From positions 62,001 to 126,000 of the forward strand of contig JAJDDY010000087.1 of the NCBI GenBank assembly GCA_029260075.1: DNA of 64,000 nt. The letters are read 5' to 3'. The DNA comes from Phycisphaerae bacterium. Lineage in GTDB: Bacteria > Planctomycetota > Phycisphaerae > UBA1845. Below the pieces are notes generated by a model. It was not told where the DNA came from, ran no database searches, and saw only the letters and a program-made list of their open reading frames with translations. The position numbers were made by a program, and so were the translations under genes. Shown piece after piece: positions 63,734 to 64,000 of this stretch (its first letter is position 1; the number at the start of each line of letters is the position of its first letter).

Positions 63734-64000
63734 GTGTCCAATTCGCTAGCGGCGCAGGAAACGTGGCACACTTCGCCATACCGACCGCCAGCCACCGCGC
63801 CGGCGCCCATCACCCGCGCCACCATCAGACACACCACCGAGCCCGCCGAGCGGTTCCACGTTCCACTTGTCGGCGAAGCGTTGACGATCATCGTCCCGGG
63901 CGCTGAGCTGGCGCTGCGTCGGCGCGACGTATGCTGTCGGCTTGTGCTCGAAGACAACACCTGGAAGCACGTCTACCACGACGCCCTCGCGATGACATTG
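63734..64000 (+). CDS. Start of an unidentified gene, cut by the window edge
   Basis: A frame open to the right edge begins at about GTG 63734 (start uncertain; the frame is open further upstream) and includes AERFHVPLVGEALTIIVPG and LALRRRDVCCRLVLEDNTW near the edge. It has high third-position GC like real genes here and is divergent from the methyltransferase. Nothing further can be said about its product. Confidence 0.4.
   Translation, partial: MSNSLAAQETWHTSPYRPPATAPAPITRATIRHTTEPAERFHVPLVGEALTIIVPGAELALRRRDVCCRLVLEDNTWKHVYHDALAMTL

Noticed and set aside
63670-63979. Minus-strand frames at the right edge
   Set aside because: The plus frame has a more gene-like composition and pattern (VPLVGEALTIIVPG); the minus frames are Gly/Arg-rich and lack domains.

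Overview
The window looks like a chromosomal segment of a high-GC bacterium of the Planctomycetota type, possibly Phycisphaerae-like. The clues are a prepilin-like protein with a C-terminal H-x9-DG type tail, a CRTAC1/UnbV protein next to a TPR protein, small membrane or zinc-ribbon proteins of the CxxCxYDLxGxxxxxCPEC type, tandem lipoprotein metzincins, a fused membrane/spermidine-synthase protein, and very many short intergenic repeat families. No rRNA, tRNA, phage, CRISPR array or intact transposase was recognised. The taxonomic placement is inference.

Layout. 0-2 kb: end of an operon on the minus strand with a nucleotide-pyrophosphatase/alkaline-phosphatase family protein and a TIM-barrel epimerase, recalling ebo-type clusters. 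2-5 kb: two paralogous secreted metzincin lipoproteins. 5.6-17.6 kb: mostly metabolic plus-strand genes (AddA-like helicase-nuclease, bifunctional proline catabolism enzyme, M20 amidohydrolase, 3-hydroxyacyl-CoA dehydrogenase, thiolase). 17.6-28 kb: membrane protein, orphan beta-class DNA methyltransferase, PA0069-type radical SAM protein, giant MscS-type channel, SDR and a second thiolase. 28-36 kb: prepilin-like protein, GT39-like membrane protein, B12-type radical SAM plus DegT aminotransferase pair, glutamate dehydrogenase. 36.7-44 kb: spermidine-synthase-like membrane protein, CRTAC1 and TPR proteins, trans-sulfuration PLP enzyme. 44-50 kb: tryptophanase/tyrosine phenol-lyase plus AMMECR1 protein, VOC protein, CoaE, Rho. 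50-57 kb: a SelW-like selenoprotein, a frameshifted zinc-ribbon membrane protein, NTF2-like protein, IspH, a double CDGSH protein, prepilin peptidase, OmpA-like lipoprotein and a large membrane protein. 57.6-63.7 kb: a surface-glycan cluster (GT2, tandem GT4 fusion, sulfotransferase, two methyltransferases). A partial gene leaves the window at the right edge.

The most interesting items are two. First, a 77-residue SelT/SelW/SelH-type protein at 49992-50225 has an in-frame UGA at the Sec position of its CxxU motif, with a hairpin of suitable spacing immediately downstream; a conventional ORF search does not show it. Second, a family of roughly 140-bp elements has inverted ends close to TAGCAGNCTGTTGAACAA and apparent TA borders, as expected of nonautonomous IS630/Tc1-like (MITE-like) elements. 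At least thirteen whole or broken copies are present; in three genes (the AddA-like gene, the AMMECR1 gene and the selenoprotein gene) the first bases of the element form the stop codon. A separate hairpin family keeps its 12-nt loop while both stem arms change together.

How the genes may work together is mostly inference: the proline, glutamate, tryptophan/tyrosine and sulfur amino-acid enzymes suggest amino-acid catabolism; the two thiolases, 3-hydroxyacyl-CoA dehydrogenase and SDR suggest fatty or aromatic acid degradation; the prepilin-like protein and prepilin peptidase suggest a type II/IV pilus-like machine encoded mainly elsewhere; the right-hand cluster suggests a sulfated, methylated surface polysaccharide.
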